DNA of 64,000 nt from Heligmosomoides polygyrus polygyrus (Eukaryota; Nematoda; Chromadorea; Rhabditida; Heligmosomidae). Of this stretch, positions 51,353 to 61,598 are shown piece by piece; positions within the stretch are counted from its first letter, which is position 1, and every line of letters starts with the position of its first letter. The notes under the pieces are model-generated. The model made no database searches. It saw nothing but the letters and a program-made list of their open reading frames with translations, and was not told the origin of the DNA. The position numbers and the translations under genes are program-made. The stretch lies in assembly GCA_947396885.1 (NCBI GenBank), contig OX377203.1, positions 24,803,253-24,867,252 on the forward strand, given 5' to 3'.

Positions 51353-52445
51353 AGTAGCACTTCAGTATATTCTATCAATTGGGAAGGTTCCTCTTGTCCA
51401 TAACGCAGTTTTCTGCGATGTTGTAATAATTGCCTAGTGCGCTGCGAAATTCGTGGAGGCAAGGACTCGTACCGTGTGGCTTTGTTGGTGGCGGTATTAA
51501 TGATGGTGGTTAGTCTACGATACTCTTCATTGACTTCGCTGCATGCAGGTATTGTATCCATTAGTTGTTGGGCGTGGAGGCAAAGCATGGACTTGTCCAC
51601 GATGCGTGTGCCGCGGTGCGGTTGTGCAATTCTTTTGGTCTGCTGAAGTTGCATGGTGCACCGAAGAAGTCTGTGATCACTACCTGCATTAACAGAAGCA
51701 AGGACTTTGACATCTTTCACTTCGTGAATGTTGGGCACGAGAACATAGTCTATTTCTTTCTTCAGTCCGAGGGCGTTGCTCTGCCATGTCCATCGTGTAG
51801 CTACTCTCTTTTGAAAGAACGTGTTTGCAATAAACAGGCGTCGCTCTTCGCAGAATTCAGCCAATTTGCTCCCTCGTGAATTTCGAGGTTCTGCAGCGTT
51901 CACACCTATAAACCGCTCCTGATGTTGGCGTGCTCCTGGAGTGGCATTGAAGTCGCCAATGATTACTAGGTGTGAGTTTCTGCGTAAATCAATAATTTTG
52001 CTTGGATCATCTAGGAAGTTTTCGTACTCCTCATCGTCATGGCTCGAATGAGGTGCGTGCACTTGGATGATACGCAATGATTTCTTGGCCTTCAGTCTTA
52101 TTATCACTTCGATAATGCGTTCATTATGGAAGAAACACCGCTTTTTCGGTTCAATGACGATCGGATGTAGATCCCTACTCCGCTGTTTGTTCTGCTGCCC
52201 GAAGTTCCACAGTAAAACAGGGTAAACCCGCTCTGTAGCCTTAGTTCGCCTCTTCCGGACAACTTCGTTTCTGATATGCCGATCACGTCAAATTTCACCT
52301 TTTCCACTGTTGCTTCAAAGTCCGCAAGCCGTTCTGCAGTTGCTATGGACCGCACGTTGAAGGTACATACGGAGAAGTAGGCCGCTGAGTTTCCTGGCGT
52401 TCGACCCACGCCAGCCACGGCGGATTGGGTCGGAGTGCTTGCCAT
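51349..52445 (-). pseudogene. RTE-like endonuclease domain
   Basis: Two overlapping frames cover the domain. 52445-52104 reads FSVCTFNVRSIATAERLADF, DVIGISETKLSGRGE (catalytic N and E) and NSGVGIYI. 52107-51349 reads RIIQVHAPHSSHDDEE, LVIIGDFNATPG (GDFN box), KKEIDYVLVP and NAGSDHRLL (SDH box). All main APE-type residues are present; one frameshift near 52105 separates the halves. Confidence 0.85.
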
Positions 52446-52722
52446 TGTAAGTGGAAGTAGAACTTACAGCGAAGCCGAAGTAGATGGCAGCACCACCGCT
52501 CACTGCGAGTGCAGAGGCAAGACTGGCACTTAACAATCTTGATGCTTCTAAAATCAAATTGAGCGTCTTCCAAATCGACACGAGTTTCTTACACGTTAAA
52601 CTGCTGACTTTCCAAGTTGGTTAGAATAATTTCTTGTTTAAGGACAATTTAGTGTAACCTTGATTTTGTTAGTTCAGCCACCCGTATGCCCGAATGGGTG
52701 TAATAATTTTTTATTTTTTCAG

Positions 52723-52776
52723 AAAAATAATAAATTGATGTTTGTTTTAAAGTGCGTCAAGGCAGGAATCATTTGA
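52723..52776 (+). CDS. Doubtful terminal exon of the repeat-exon gene
   Basis: A strong nematode-type acceptor (TTTATTTTTTCAG) opens phase-0 codons KNNKLMFVLKCVKAGII and a stop. The phase fits the donor at 50071, and the RTE element would lie in the intron. It lacks coiled-coil character and has no clear AATAAA, so it may be chance. Confidence 0.2.
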   Translation, partial: KNNKLMFVLKCVKAGII

Positions 52777-53589
52777 AGCATTAAAAGAAAAATCGCGCCG
52801 TGCACTCAATTAGCTCGTTGCGATTTTCTCTCATTGGTACTGCGAACGTCGCTTACATGAAGCATCAAAGTCAGGGTATGTGTGTGCTTTACAATTATTT
52901 TTGTTGTATCGTTTAAAGGTGAAATTCCGTACAAACAAATTTTGCTATTAATCGAATGAAAATCGCAACGTCTTGGATGAGGGCATGGCGCAATTTCTTC
53001 TTTGAGCACTAAGAATGGTTGCATTCCTGCTTTTTAAAGCAAGCCATTATTTCTCCTTAAAATTTGAGAGTTTTATAAAACCTCATACAATGCGTTCACT
53101 GATTGGGCAGGTGAAAGAAACCTGTAAAGGAAGTGACTCTAAATTTTCATTGAGCCGGAAATTGGAACCGTCTGGGCTCCAGTTTAGTGTGTAAGAAACA
53201 TGTCTTGATTTGGAAGACGACCATCTAGATTTAAGATTCGCCAAGCGTGCTTAGAAGAGAGTTCAGTTTGGCGTGAAAAGTGTCCAATTTGACGTGAAAG
53301 TGGTATTGATCATTGGATCAGTTCGGCGACGAAATCGAACTGCGTTCTCATCCCTACAGCGTTCACCAATTTGTTTGTTTGTTTGTTTATTCTATCCATA
53401 TGCTCGTTCTATGGTGTATTTAAATGACAACAAGCCAAACACAACTGGCCTACTTTCAAGTACAACAAAACGTAAAAACAACGTAAAAACCAACAACTAC
53501 AAACAAATAAATCTACAAAGAAAAGTGGAAAACGTGTGGTCTAGACTGTTCGCAATAGGACCCCATATATAAAGGACAAGGGGCAAAGG

Positions 53590-53870
53590 TCGGCATTAGT
53601 CAATCTTATTGTAATCTCGCCACGCATTCTGTACTTCCACGGGATACTGCAGGACCAATTTGAATGGATATTTAGCCTGTACTGCGATTTCCAATGGCCA
53701 CACGAATCAGTGCTTCATGCTTAGGAGGCAAGTCTCGCACCTTTTCACCGGCCTCGAAGGGTGGGAAGACTTGCTTGGCCTGGACGGGAAATCTAACCAA
53801 AGACCTTTCAGATGACATGTTACAGTCGGCGCCTCCCACAATTGCGCTACCGCCCGGGTTATTTACCCAA
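53590..53870 (-). repeat. tRNA-derived SINE copy (family S), reversed
   Basis: The minus strand starts GGCGGTAGCGCAATTGTGGG, then TTTGGTTAGATTTCCCG, and ends with sequence like ATTGACTAATGCCGACC. Near full length. Confidence 0.65.
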
Positions 53871-54339
53871 ATTTGAGTTAAAATCACTATGGCCTTTGGC
53901 AATCTGTGATCCTCTCGTCGCCACAAGTTCTGTCTTCGATCTCGCTCTTGCCGACTCTGCTCCAACCATCATTGTTTGATCCCCATGTACAGTCTAGATG
54001 TGTGCCGTCAACGTTTCCGAGAGCCCATAGGCATCCGGTTATGAAGATCAGGAACTGTTAAGCTCACCGTTAGGACTATCAAACATTCTTAATTGTTTTA
54101 TTCGATCATCTTTTTTTTTTCGTGGTAGATAGTGCTAGGATAATTGGTATAAGACGGGTCCGATGAAACCCTGTCCTAGCTACCAACTGACCCTTGCAAC
54201 TCATGCAGTCAGTTGCTGCAGCCCAAAAACGGGCTGAAAGAGACGGTAACAAGTGAAAGTAGACTGCATGGATGGTCGTTGAAGGCTTACTGTTCGCAAA
54301 TCCCGTCCTTATTTTTGGGTATTTTTAAAACAAAATTAT

Positions 54340-54610
54340 GGTCCTGACAAATAGGTAGCAAGGAAGCGGGATCGATCTATGAGTCGCCCTCCCCCTCCAG
54401 GTCAACCAAGCCTTCTGTCCCTTCGGGATAGGTGTTAGACGTTTCTGGGAAACAGTGCATCGAGTTGTTCATCGGTTACCATAGAACTCTTGTGTGGATC
54501 AAATACAAATAAAAATGGCTTCCCTGACATGCTGATATTGAAGAATGTGTGGTGCACCCCACAAAGGGAGTGTTTAGCGTTGTCTTTATCATTATGCTTA
54601 TCCTTTTATC
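54340..54610 (+). repeat. tRNA-derived SINE copy (family S)
   Basis: The head is decayed. The body CAACCAAGCCTTCTGTCCCT and CATCGGTTACCATAGAACTC, and the 3' end TTTAGCGTTGTC with TTATCCTTTTATC, match the family. Confidence 0.6.
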
Positions 54611-56214
54611 GTTGCATTAGTAAATAAGAGGCGGAAACCTTTGAAATGGTGAAATCGAAAAGCCACTGAAACTAGTACTATTTTATAAGTGATGAAACTC
54701 AAGAGAAATGAGTTAATATTTCAAGGCTTACAAATAAGCCAATTAGCAGTCCCGCTCGTCGTAAGAAGACGAAGAAACTGAACCTTTAGCCTGGTCGCCG
54801 CGATCTATAGGGTTAGTGCCATGATGGCTAGTTTCCAACTGATGGCAGTTTCAGATCTTCTCACAACAACTACTAGATCTAATAGGGCAGGCCATCATAG
54901 AGAAACGGCTGGGCTGCGCTGCTATAAGAGTCAGTCAGTCATGACGGCGCTTACGTAATTCCGTTTGCTCAGTCTTAGTCAGAAGTCCTAGGCGTGCCGA
55001 GTCGCTTTGCAAAAATGTCGCCGTCATCTGCAGTGGTATGGCCATCAGGAAATTCCCCGTAGACTAAGTGCATCAGTATCGACCACCTCGCGGAGATCTT
55101 CCGTTTTTTCTTCATCAGCGTTGTCCCTTGGCTTACTTCCTTCACAATATTCTAGGTTTGAATGCCAGTAAATGTCCATCCCTATTTTCCGACTATTTTT
55201 TAAGTGCCTTACTCAAGACAGTTTTTTTTCTGGCAACAATGGCGGGAATCCCATCGACAGAATATGGGTTTGCTATTCGTAAAGTACAATGAAAGATCCC
55301 TGAGTGCCGCTTTTGTATTTTACAATTTTCCTTATTCAAGAACGTTGTAGCCCCAATTCCCCTCCCCATCCGAAGAAGACTCGGCCCAGTAGAGAATTGG
55401 GTGCGTTCGCCTATTGGATTATGTGAGAACATTGCTTTTCTTGGCCCACTCCCTGTCGCCGGCTTTCCTGAATGGACTCCTCGTTCGTTCCTGTTATGTG
55501 CCAGAGTGGCTCGAAGGTTCGAAGAGCGTTGGATGTGTTTGAATAGGGTTTGTCCGCTATTTTTTCGCGAGTGGTATATTCCGAAAAAGCGTACCGGTAC
55601 GTTTTCGAATGGTTTTGGAGAATCGCGTTTATATTGAGGCCTGTTCTTGAGAGTCTTTTCTACTTTCCTAAAAGCAGTTGCTTTTCACGTTCGTATTCGT
55701 TTCGTGAATAGCTATTTTCAGCGCAAATAGGCTCGGAGGGAATCACCTCGTAGGCAAGCCCTGTTCAAAATTTTGTGTTGTAGTAAATTAAATTTTTATG
55801 CAGCAGCAATGTGTTCTACCTCTTCGATGAAAAGAGCTAGGCCATTTCTGATGTAATTGGAAGTACACGTGCATTTGTATTAAGGCAATTATCCACTGAG
55901 CACAAGGTTACCCCCCTCCGAGCCTATTTGCGCCCTATTTTTCGCTCCCGTTCCGGTTGCTTCCCGCGCGATGTCGCTAACGTTCCCAGAAGCGTTCCCG
56001 AATACGGCCACCGGTTTCTTCACGATCTCGGCTATCAGCGTCTGCATTACATTCCTTTGTTGCCAGATCTGTGGAGCGGTGGCTCACATCAGTGATAATG
56101 ATAAGGAAGTGCGGGGAATTGAACACTCATCTGACGAAGTTTCCATCGGAGTTTCTACCATTTCTTGTACCAGTTTGGTATTTTGCCTTCCTTATTTCAA
56201 TCTGCCGCTTCCCG
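54611..56214. other. No supported gene
   Basis: Only short unsupported frames are present (for example 55068-55292 and 55401-55637). No repeat matches to the families listed here were found. Confidence 0.3.
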
Positions 56215-56645
56215 CTATTTATCTATTTATTTATTTATGGCGTGAATTACAATCAATCACACGCGTGTAAGACCCTAGCTCAAACAACAAATATAAAAAT
56301 TTTCAACTAAAACCATCTACAAAAAACCTTTTCTGCCTAAAACGTGCTTAAACCGACAGACGGACACGTTATGAAAACCTTCAGATTCGGCTATAAGCAG
56401 ATAGAGTTCCTTAAGGTTCCGATAAGTGAGGAAGTTAGACCTAACCTGTGACCTTGGCACTTGGAATACAATCTAAGTCTTCCGCCTCTACTCCTCGTTA
56501 ATGGGACACCAAAAAACTCTATGCTTTCAATGGAAATTCCATTTGAGAGAATTTTAAAAAGCATGATCAGATCAGCCCTTCTCCTTCTGCTGCGTAGAGA
56601 GGGTAAGCCAAGTTGCTTGGCCCTTTCAACTCCGTTTGGAATGTT
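56215..56645 (-). pseudogene. CR1-like 3' fragment, reversed
   Basis: It starts at an (AAAT)n tract (56215-56240), with the CACGTGTGATTGATTGTAAT-type 3' end. On the minus strand it contains the RT C-terminal reading AKQLGLPSLRSRRKRADLIM and MLFKILSNGISIES. It matches 13920-14358 closely, including the non-coding 3' region. Confidence 0.8.
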
Positions 56646-56994
56646 TATTTGTTTACTATTATATTATTTTGTTAATTATTAATTTATTTAGATGTGTAAG
56701 TAAACACACGTCTAGTAGGAAACTACTTCAAGTCGACATGACCGAGTTCTTCATTCGTCCCTGCTGCGTGTCAGGGTGCTCTAGAGAACCTTATTCGCGT
56801 CGTGCTATACAACACAACTGAGAAGGGCATGAAATATCGCTTAATTACTCTGGTAGCTATGAATGAACGAGCCTCTCATACTGGGGTTATGAATTAAGGA
56901 TAGTGTCTCTCTTTGAGCATAAACCCAGAGCCGTTTCTTTGGCTGAAGAAGGAAGCATGGATAGAGATTTTGTCCTTGAAGAAATGATTTTCCC

Positions 56995-57174
56995 GGATCT
57001 ATTCCAGTAGGAGAGGGCATGTGGTGTTTTGCCTCTCCATGCCCTCCGTTGTATTTGTCCCAGAGCTAAAGGATACAATGGCGCTGTTGCGAACCAGAGA
57101 ATGTGGTGTCCTGTCGTAGGGTGCTGGACGCAACTGCTACCCCTGCACTGCTCCCTCCCGACTAGGATAGATCC
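56995..57174. mobile_element. MITE (family G), short form
   Basis: GGATCTATTCCAGTAGGAGA at the left pairs with CTCCCGACTAGGATAGATCC at the right; 180 bp. The flanks GATTTTCC and GTTTTTCC suggest a decayed 8-bp duplication. Confidence 0.65.
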
Positions 57175-57739
57175 GTTTTTCCTCTAGCTGTTTCTTGTGT
57201 TAGAATTCTGCGACTTATTCAACTCATCTGTTTTCACTGCTACCACATCAGTAATTATTTTGAATATCATCAGTATATCATTCCATTTCCTACCGGTGTG
57301 AAAGCCGGACATGTTTAAAGTTGTACTGTGATCCTAGTTTAAGAGTATGGAAGTGTCACCGTAACCAAGTAGACTTATAATCTTGGGATGCTACAACAAA
57401 AGTGGTTTGTATGAAGGTAGCTCCTATTATTTCTTTAGTTTAACAAATTTGACGGTCATAACTTAAATAGTTTCTTGTTCCTAGCTTCACTATATATTAC
57501 ATTATTTATACAGAGCTTCTCATTAAGGCCATTCAGAATTGTTTCAAGCTTTAGCGCTGTTCAAGCGAGTACTGAATACTGTGGTACCATACTATAGTAT
57601 ACAGCGGTTTATATGCCATTAAAAACAGAGTCACTGATTTTATAAAGATTTAAATGCTACAAACATTTCTCTTAAAGCCTTCGACGGTTGTCAGTAAAAC
57701 TCAGTTCTTGTCTACAATGAATACAAGATCTAAATTAAG

Positions 57740-58040
57740 TATTGGGAGTGTGGTAGCAGTAGGAGGCGCTGGTTGTCGCATGCACTTCGCTTCAGGGTTC
57801 TTCGTCCGGATTTACCGTCCAGGGTAACAAATCCTTCCATCCCTCTAGGGTGGGTGAGTTGATACCATGCGTGTCTGGGAGGGATGAACCACTGACTTGA
57901 TCGTGGACTGGTCACCGCAGGCTATTTCTTGTGTAAGCCAAATACGCATTCAAATTGCCTCCATAATATCTCGTAGGAGTAGAGGGCGCGGCGCATCCCG
58001 CAAAGGGATGGACTGAGTCTGGTCTATGTCTTTTATCCTC
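57740..58040 (+). repeat. tRNA-derived SINE copy (family S), near full length
   Basis: The head is GTGGTAGCAGTAGGAGGCGC, and the B-box region GGTTCTTCGTCCGG is diverged. The body is AATCCTTCCATCCCTCTAGG and AAATACGCATTCAAATTGCC. The 3' end is AAAGGGATGGACTGAGTC with TTTTATCCTCATTTTATCC. Confidence 0.72.
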
Positions 58041-58080
58041 ATTTTATCCTTAATGTGCCTAAATACGTGCGGACAACCAG

Positions 58081-58172
58081 GCGTAAGGCGTAGCATCGCT
58101 GCCCGAGAAGCAGTAGGTGTTGGTTCGAGTCCCGGCTGGTGAGAGAATTTTGATCGCAACTGAACATCCTGT
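58081..58172 (+). repeat. Half copy of family T (tRNA-like core)
   Basis: AAGGCGTAGCATCGCTGCCC and GTTGGTTCGAGTCCCGGC are followed by AGAATTTTGATCGCAACTGA. The same order as 31391-31480. It starts 40 bp after a SINE copy. Confidence 0.55.
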
Positions 58173-58505
58173 CGGCACATGTCTATTTGGCTTATCTATA
58201 GTGTTGATCATACTTCTGCCATAACATAAGTGCTGGCTCATAGCTGAAACGATCTCTCCCTGTGGTTCGTTTCATACTGCTTTGGCGTGATACGTGTTGA
58301 GGTTAAGCAAGTTCGGCCCGTTTTGTTAGTGATCTTAGTTTGTACCCAGACGGTATGGGACTGGTGAGTTAGTTAACGGTGCAATTCTAGTTTGGGGATA
58401 ACATCCCAACTTGGTCAAATGTTCTCTTCCATATGCTTCACTGCATTTCTCTACTAACCTTCACCAAAGCCTTTTAGAGGAGCGAACTGTAAAACAAAAT
58501 ACTTT

Positions 58506-58688
58506 CTGGGGCCGGACTCATCAACGACTTACAGAGATTTGACGGAGAAAATACAGCGGAAACTCCTGAAACAACGCGAACTAACGCGACTTATCAACAA
58601 GCGATGTGGTGAAATGTAGGCGTTGTCAGGATTTTCCGCTGTAATTTTTCTGTCAAACCTCTGTAAGTCGTTGATGAATCCGGCCCTG
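58506..58688. mobile_element. Palindromic MITE (family P)
   Basis: GGGGCCGGACTCATCAACGA at the left and TCGTTGATGAATCCGGCCCT at the right. The interior arms GAGAAAATACAGCGGAAA and TTTTCCGCTGTAATTTTTCT pair. Confidence 0.78.
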
Positions 58689-59021
58689 GTCTCCACATAC
58701 TGGGACAGTATCCACTTTAATTCTGCGTGATGATATAGTGGCACGTTGAAGGCGTAGTTGATCGGTACGTGTTGGTGTCAACAGAATGAAGAGCTGGTTT
58801 TTCACGTGGTACGGATTCACCGACCGCTCAAGGATGAAAGCCGTGTTTGGTCTGAGTGGAGTCTAAAATCAATTCGTGCTGCGACCGGCGCCTGCTGAGT
58901 CCTGTGCTGTTTACGTTATTCATCTCATTTATAGAATCCAAGGACCATTTCGAATTGTGTCAATGTCGCGAAGGGTCCGGAGCAACTCAGTGCTGCGCCA
59001 GTTATGTGCGGACTAATATTA

Positions 59022-60063
59022 TTAGGTTGTCCCATAAGTCCCGCCGTTTTTTTTCAACGATTCATTTTTCGCTGGCGGTTTCTTGAATAGGGCTATACAG
59101 CATTCGAAAGAGAATGATTTGCTCCATCAGAACAGTATTGCATTTCTTTTTTCATCCTGAATTTTGTCATTTTTAGGTCATTAAAATGAAAAGTGAAACA
59201 GTGAAAAAGTGGCCATCTGCGCAGTAGCTCCTCTCCGCTTAGCTTTGGACTTTTTTGTCCAGTTTTTCATAGCATTTGGAAGACAATGTTTTACACCACA
59301 AGAATACGTGTTGGTCCTATTTGCTCATTTGTCCTTTATTGATTTTTAGGTCATCAAATTGGGACGTCCGACTTTTCCGTCAGAACTTTTACCGACAGCT
59401 CCTGTTCTGGGGTGGACTTTTTTGGTTGGTGTTATATGTATTTCGGAAGAGGATGTCTTTCTCAATAAGAATTTGTGTCGCGTTTATTGGTTCATGCTGA
59501 TTTCTGCCGAATATCAACATCTGAACAAGGAGATGAGACTGTTGATGAAGATGATTTTTCTCTTTTTGGCGTTTTGTTGATATTCGACAGAAATCGGCAT
59601 GAACCAATAAACGCGACAAAAATTCTTATAGAGCAAGACATTCTCTTTCGACCGACATATAACATCAAGCTAAAAAGTTCTACCACAGAGCAGGAGCTGT
59701 TGGTAAAAATAAATCTCCTTCGGACGTCCCAATTTGATAACCTTAAAATCAATAGAGAACAAATGAGCAAATAGGACCACACCGCATTCTTGTAATACAG
59801 AACATTGTATTCCAAATGAAAAACTGCGCAAAAAATTCCAAACCTAAGCGGAGAGAAGCGACTGCGCAGATGACCACTTTTCACTTTTCATTTTACCGAC
59901 CCAAAAATTGACAAAATTCGGGATGTAGAAAGATATGCAATATATTCTCTGATAGAGCAAATCATTCTCTTTCGAAAGCTGTATAGCGCTATGCAGGAGA
60001 CCGCCGGCGAAATCCGCAGTGAATCGTTGAAAAAAAACGGCGGGGACTTATAGGACAACCTAA
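59022..60063. mobile_element. One-kilobase foldback element with mariner-type ends
   Basis: The ends are TTAGGTTGTCCCATAAGTCC and, reversed, TTAGGTTGTCCTATAAGTCC, with TA on both sides (59020-59021, 60064-60065). Unlike ordinary mariners the whole element is an inverted repeat. The 59022-59520 arm pairs with about 59573-60063 throughout, for example CGCGTTTATTGGTTCATGC near 59478 with its complement near 59597. The unpaired centre is only about 50-60 nt. The mirrored open frames are artefacts of the symmetry. No transposase. Confidence 0.85.
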
Positions 60064-60110
60064 TATTATTTATTTATTTATGCGCCAAAAGGCGCGCTAT
60101 TACATCAGCG
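60064..60110 (-). repeat. CR1-like 3' end
   Basis: On the minus strand GCGCGCCTTTTGGCGC (stem) is followed by ATAAATAAATAAATAATATT. It is immediately adjacent to the foldback element, whose insertion into the A/T tail would explain the junction. Confidence 0.5.
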
Positions 60111-60242
60111 ATCAGTAGACACAACTTGTAACTCAAACAATCTCAACAGTATACACTTCAAGACTCAAAAATTGACTAAAAACTAGAAAAAATATGTCGG
60201 CTCACCTCAACGGCACGCCTTTTTCCTCAAATGCAAGTTATA

Positions 60243-61149
60243 CAGGGCGTCCCAAAATTAGGTGCCCACATGTTTGACCTGTCATTTTTCATGACGCACG
60301 CATCAGGCATGGATTCAAGCGCTGGGTACGTTCGCCCAGATCTCAAATGCTAAATATCCAGTTGCAATAGTGACTGGCTACAAAATGGCACTTTCTCAGC
60401 CTCCGAGGGTTCCCATCATCAGAGTGCACATCAAAGGAGCATAATTGAAGAACATCTCCAAATTTTTTACTGTCGAAGCAGCGCTGAACCGCCAAAACCA
60501 CCGTGTGCTTGACAGTTCAATAGCTGAAGCCAATGAAGCCTGAAGGACCCATGAACGCTGCGGACCTCCGGAATCAGTCATAGTTTGGGCCGCCGACACA
60601 CCTATGCGGGAAAATCGCCGTTGTTCTTCGCCGAAAAGGGAGAGAAAATGGACTCCAAAATATACATGGAAGATGTTCTGGAAAAGACTTTGGTCCCAGG
60701 AGCAGCCCGATCTTTATGGACAAGCCTTTCATCTTACACCAGGAATCGGCACCTGCTCATAAATGGAAGATTGTGCAGGTGTAGTGCTCGACAAGCTTCG
60801 TGACATTATCAGCCGAGAAGAATGGCCTCCGTATAGCCCCGACCTCAACCCTATGACTTCTCTACTTGGTCCTACTTGGAGGCCGAGGCCTGCTCTAAAA
60901 AAACATCACTCAGCCGACTCGCTGAAGGCGTGGGAAGAAATGTCAATGGAATGCGTGCGTGCTAGGCTGGATGCCTTTCATGTCGTCTGAAGGCCTCTGT
61001 CCGTTCTAGAGGAAGTCGTTTTTGGATCTGATCACGTAATTATGTTTGTAGATGTGTTGGTTGTGGTATGCCAGTATTTCATATTCCAATCTCTTTTTCG
61101 TCCGTTTTTATAACGGTGAATATTGAGAGCGTAATTTTGGGACAGACTG
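60243..61149 (+). mobile_element. Degenerate DD37D-type mariner relative
   Basis: The ends are CAGGGCGTCCCAAAATTAGG and, reversed, CAGTCTGTCCCAAAATTACG, with TA on both sides. Inside: FTVEAALNRQNHRVLDSS, SVIVWAADT, KSPLFFAEKGEKMDSKIYME, then RDIISREEWPPYSPDLNPM and HSADSLKAWEEMSMECVRA. The N-terminal domain is largely gone and frames shift. It belongs to the same broad group as 17088-18455, although the ends differ. Confidence 0.75.
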
Positions 61150-61598
61150 TAAAACGCGTCCACGGTGCTTTGTTAGAGTGCGTGGCACAATATAGGGTAT
61201 GTAGGGATTCGGTCTACAGCGAGCTACAATCTCTGCGGCTACCTAGTATATCTTTCCCCTTCTCTCTCCTTGTTCATTCACAAGCCTCTTCGTGGACTGG
61301 CATTGTGCTGTACGGATAGCTCTTTCGCATGCGAGTCAAGTGCAACCATCGAGAACATTATTCGCGAAGTAACCCAATGCGTGGCCATGGGATGATGGTG
61401 GTTGTCTTAGTTGCCGCGGAGTCAAATCGCTTAGCGCACTGGCGCACAAATCGCCTTCTATGTGACCACCCAGCATTGTACACGCCCAACGCCTTCTGTC
61501 ATCAGCCTAGATCGCGTCTATCCAGGAATCTCCTTTTCGATTCCTCACTTCGCAACACCGATAGTGTGCGTCTAGCTTTTGTGGAACCCAATGAATTA

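Larger units (their letters stand above)
50335..52600 (-). mobile_element. RTE-like non-LTR retrotransposon with central deletion
   Basis: On the minus strand: endonuclease (52445-51349), RT second half (51352-50546), a frameshifted C terminus (KGRPRTRWLDDIARYRVTR) ending near 50383, and an (AAAT)n tail at 50335-50375. The junction at 51350 joins the endonuclease linker directly to KVGSSYVELNIQKGVRQGD, so the RT fingers and motif A are missing. Inverted sequences (CACTTCACGTCAAATTGGA near 50307 and its complement near 53280) flank it at a distance and may belong to an older element. Confidence 0.85.

Noticed and set aside
59276..59884. Overlapping protein frames on both strands
   Set aside because: They are mirror images created by the inverted-repeat symmetry of the foldback element.
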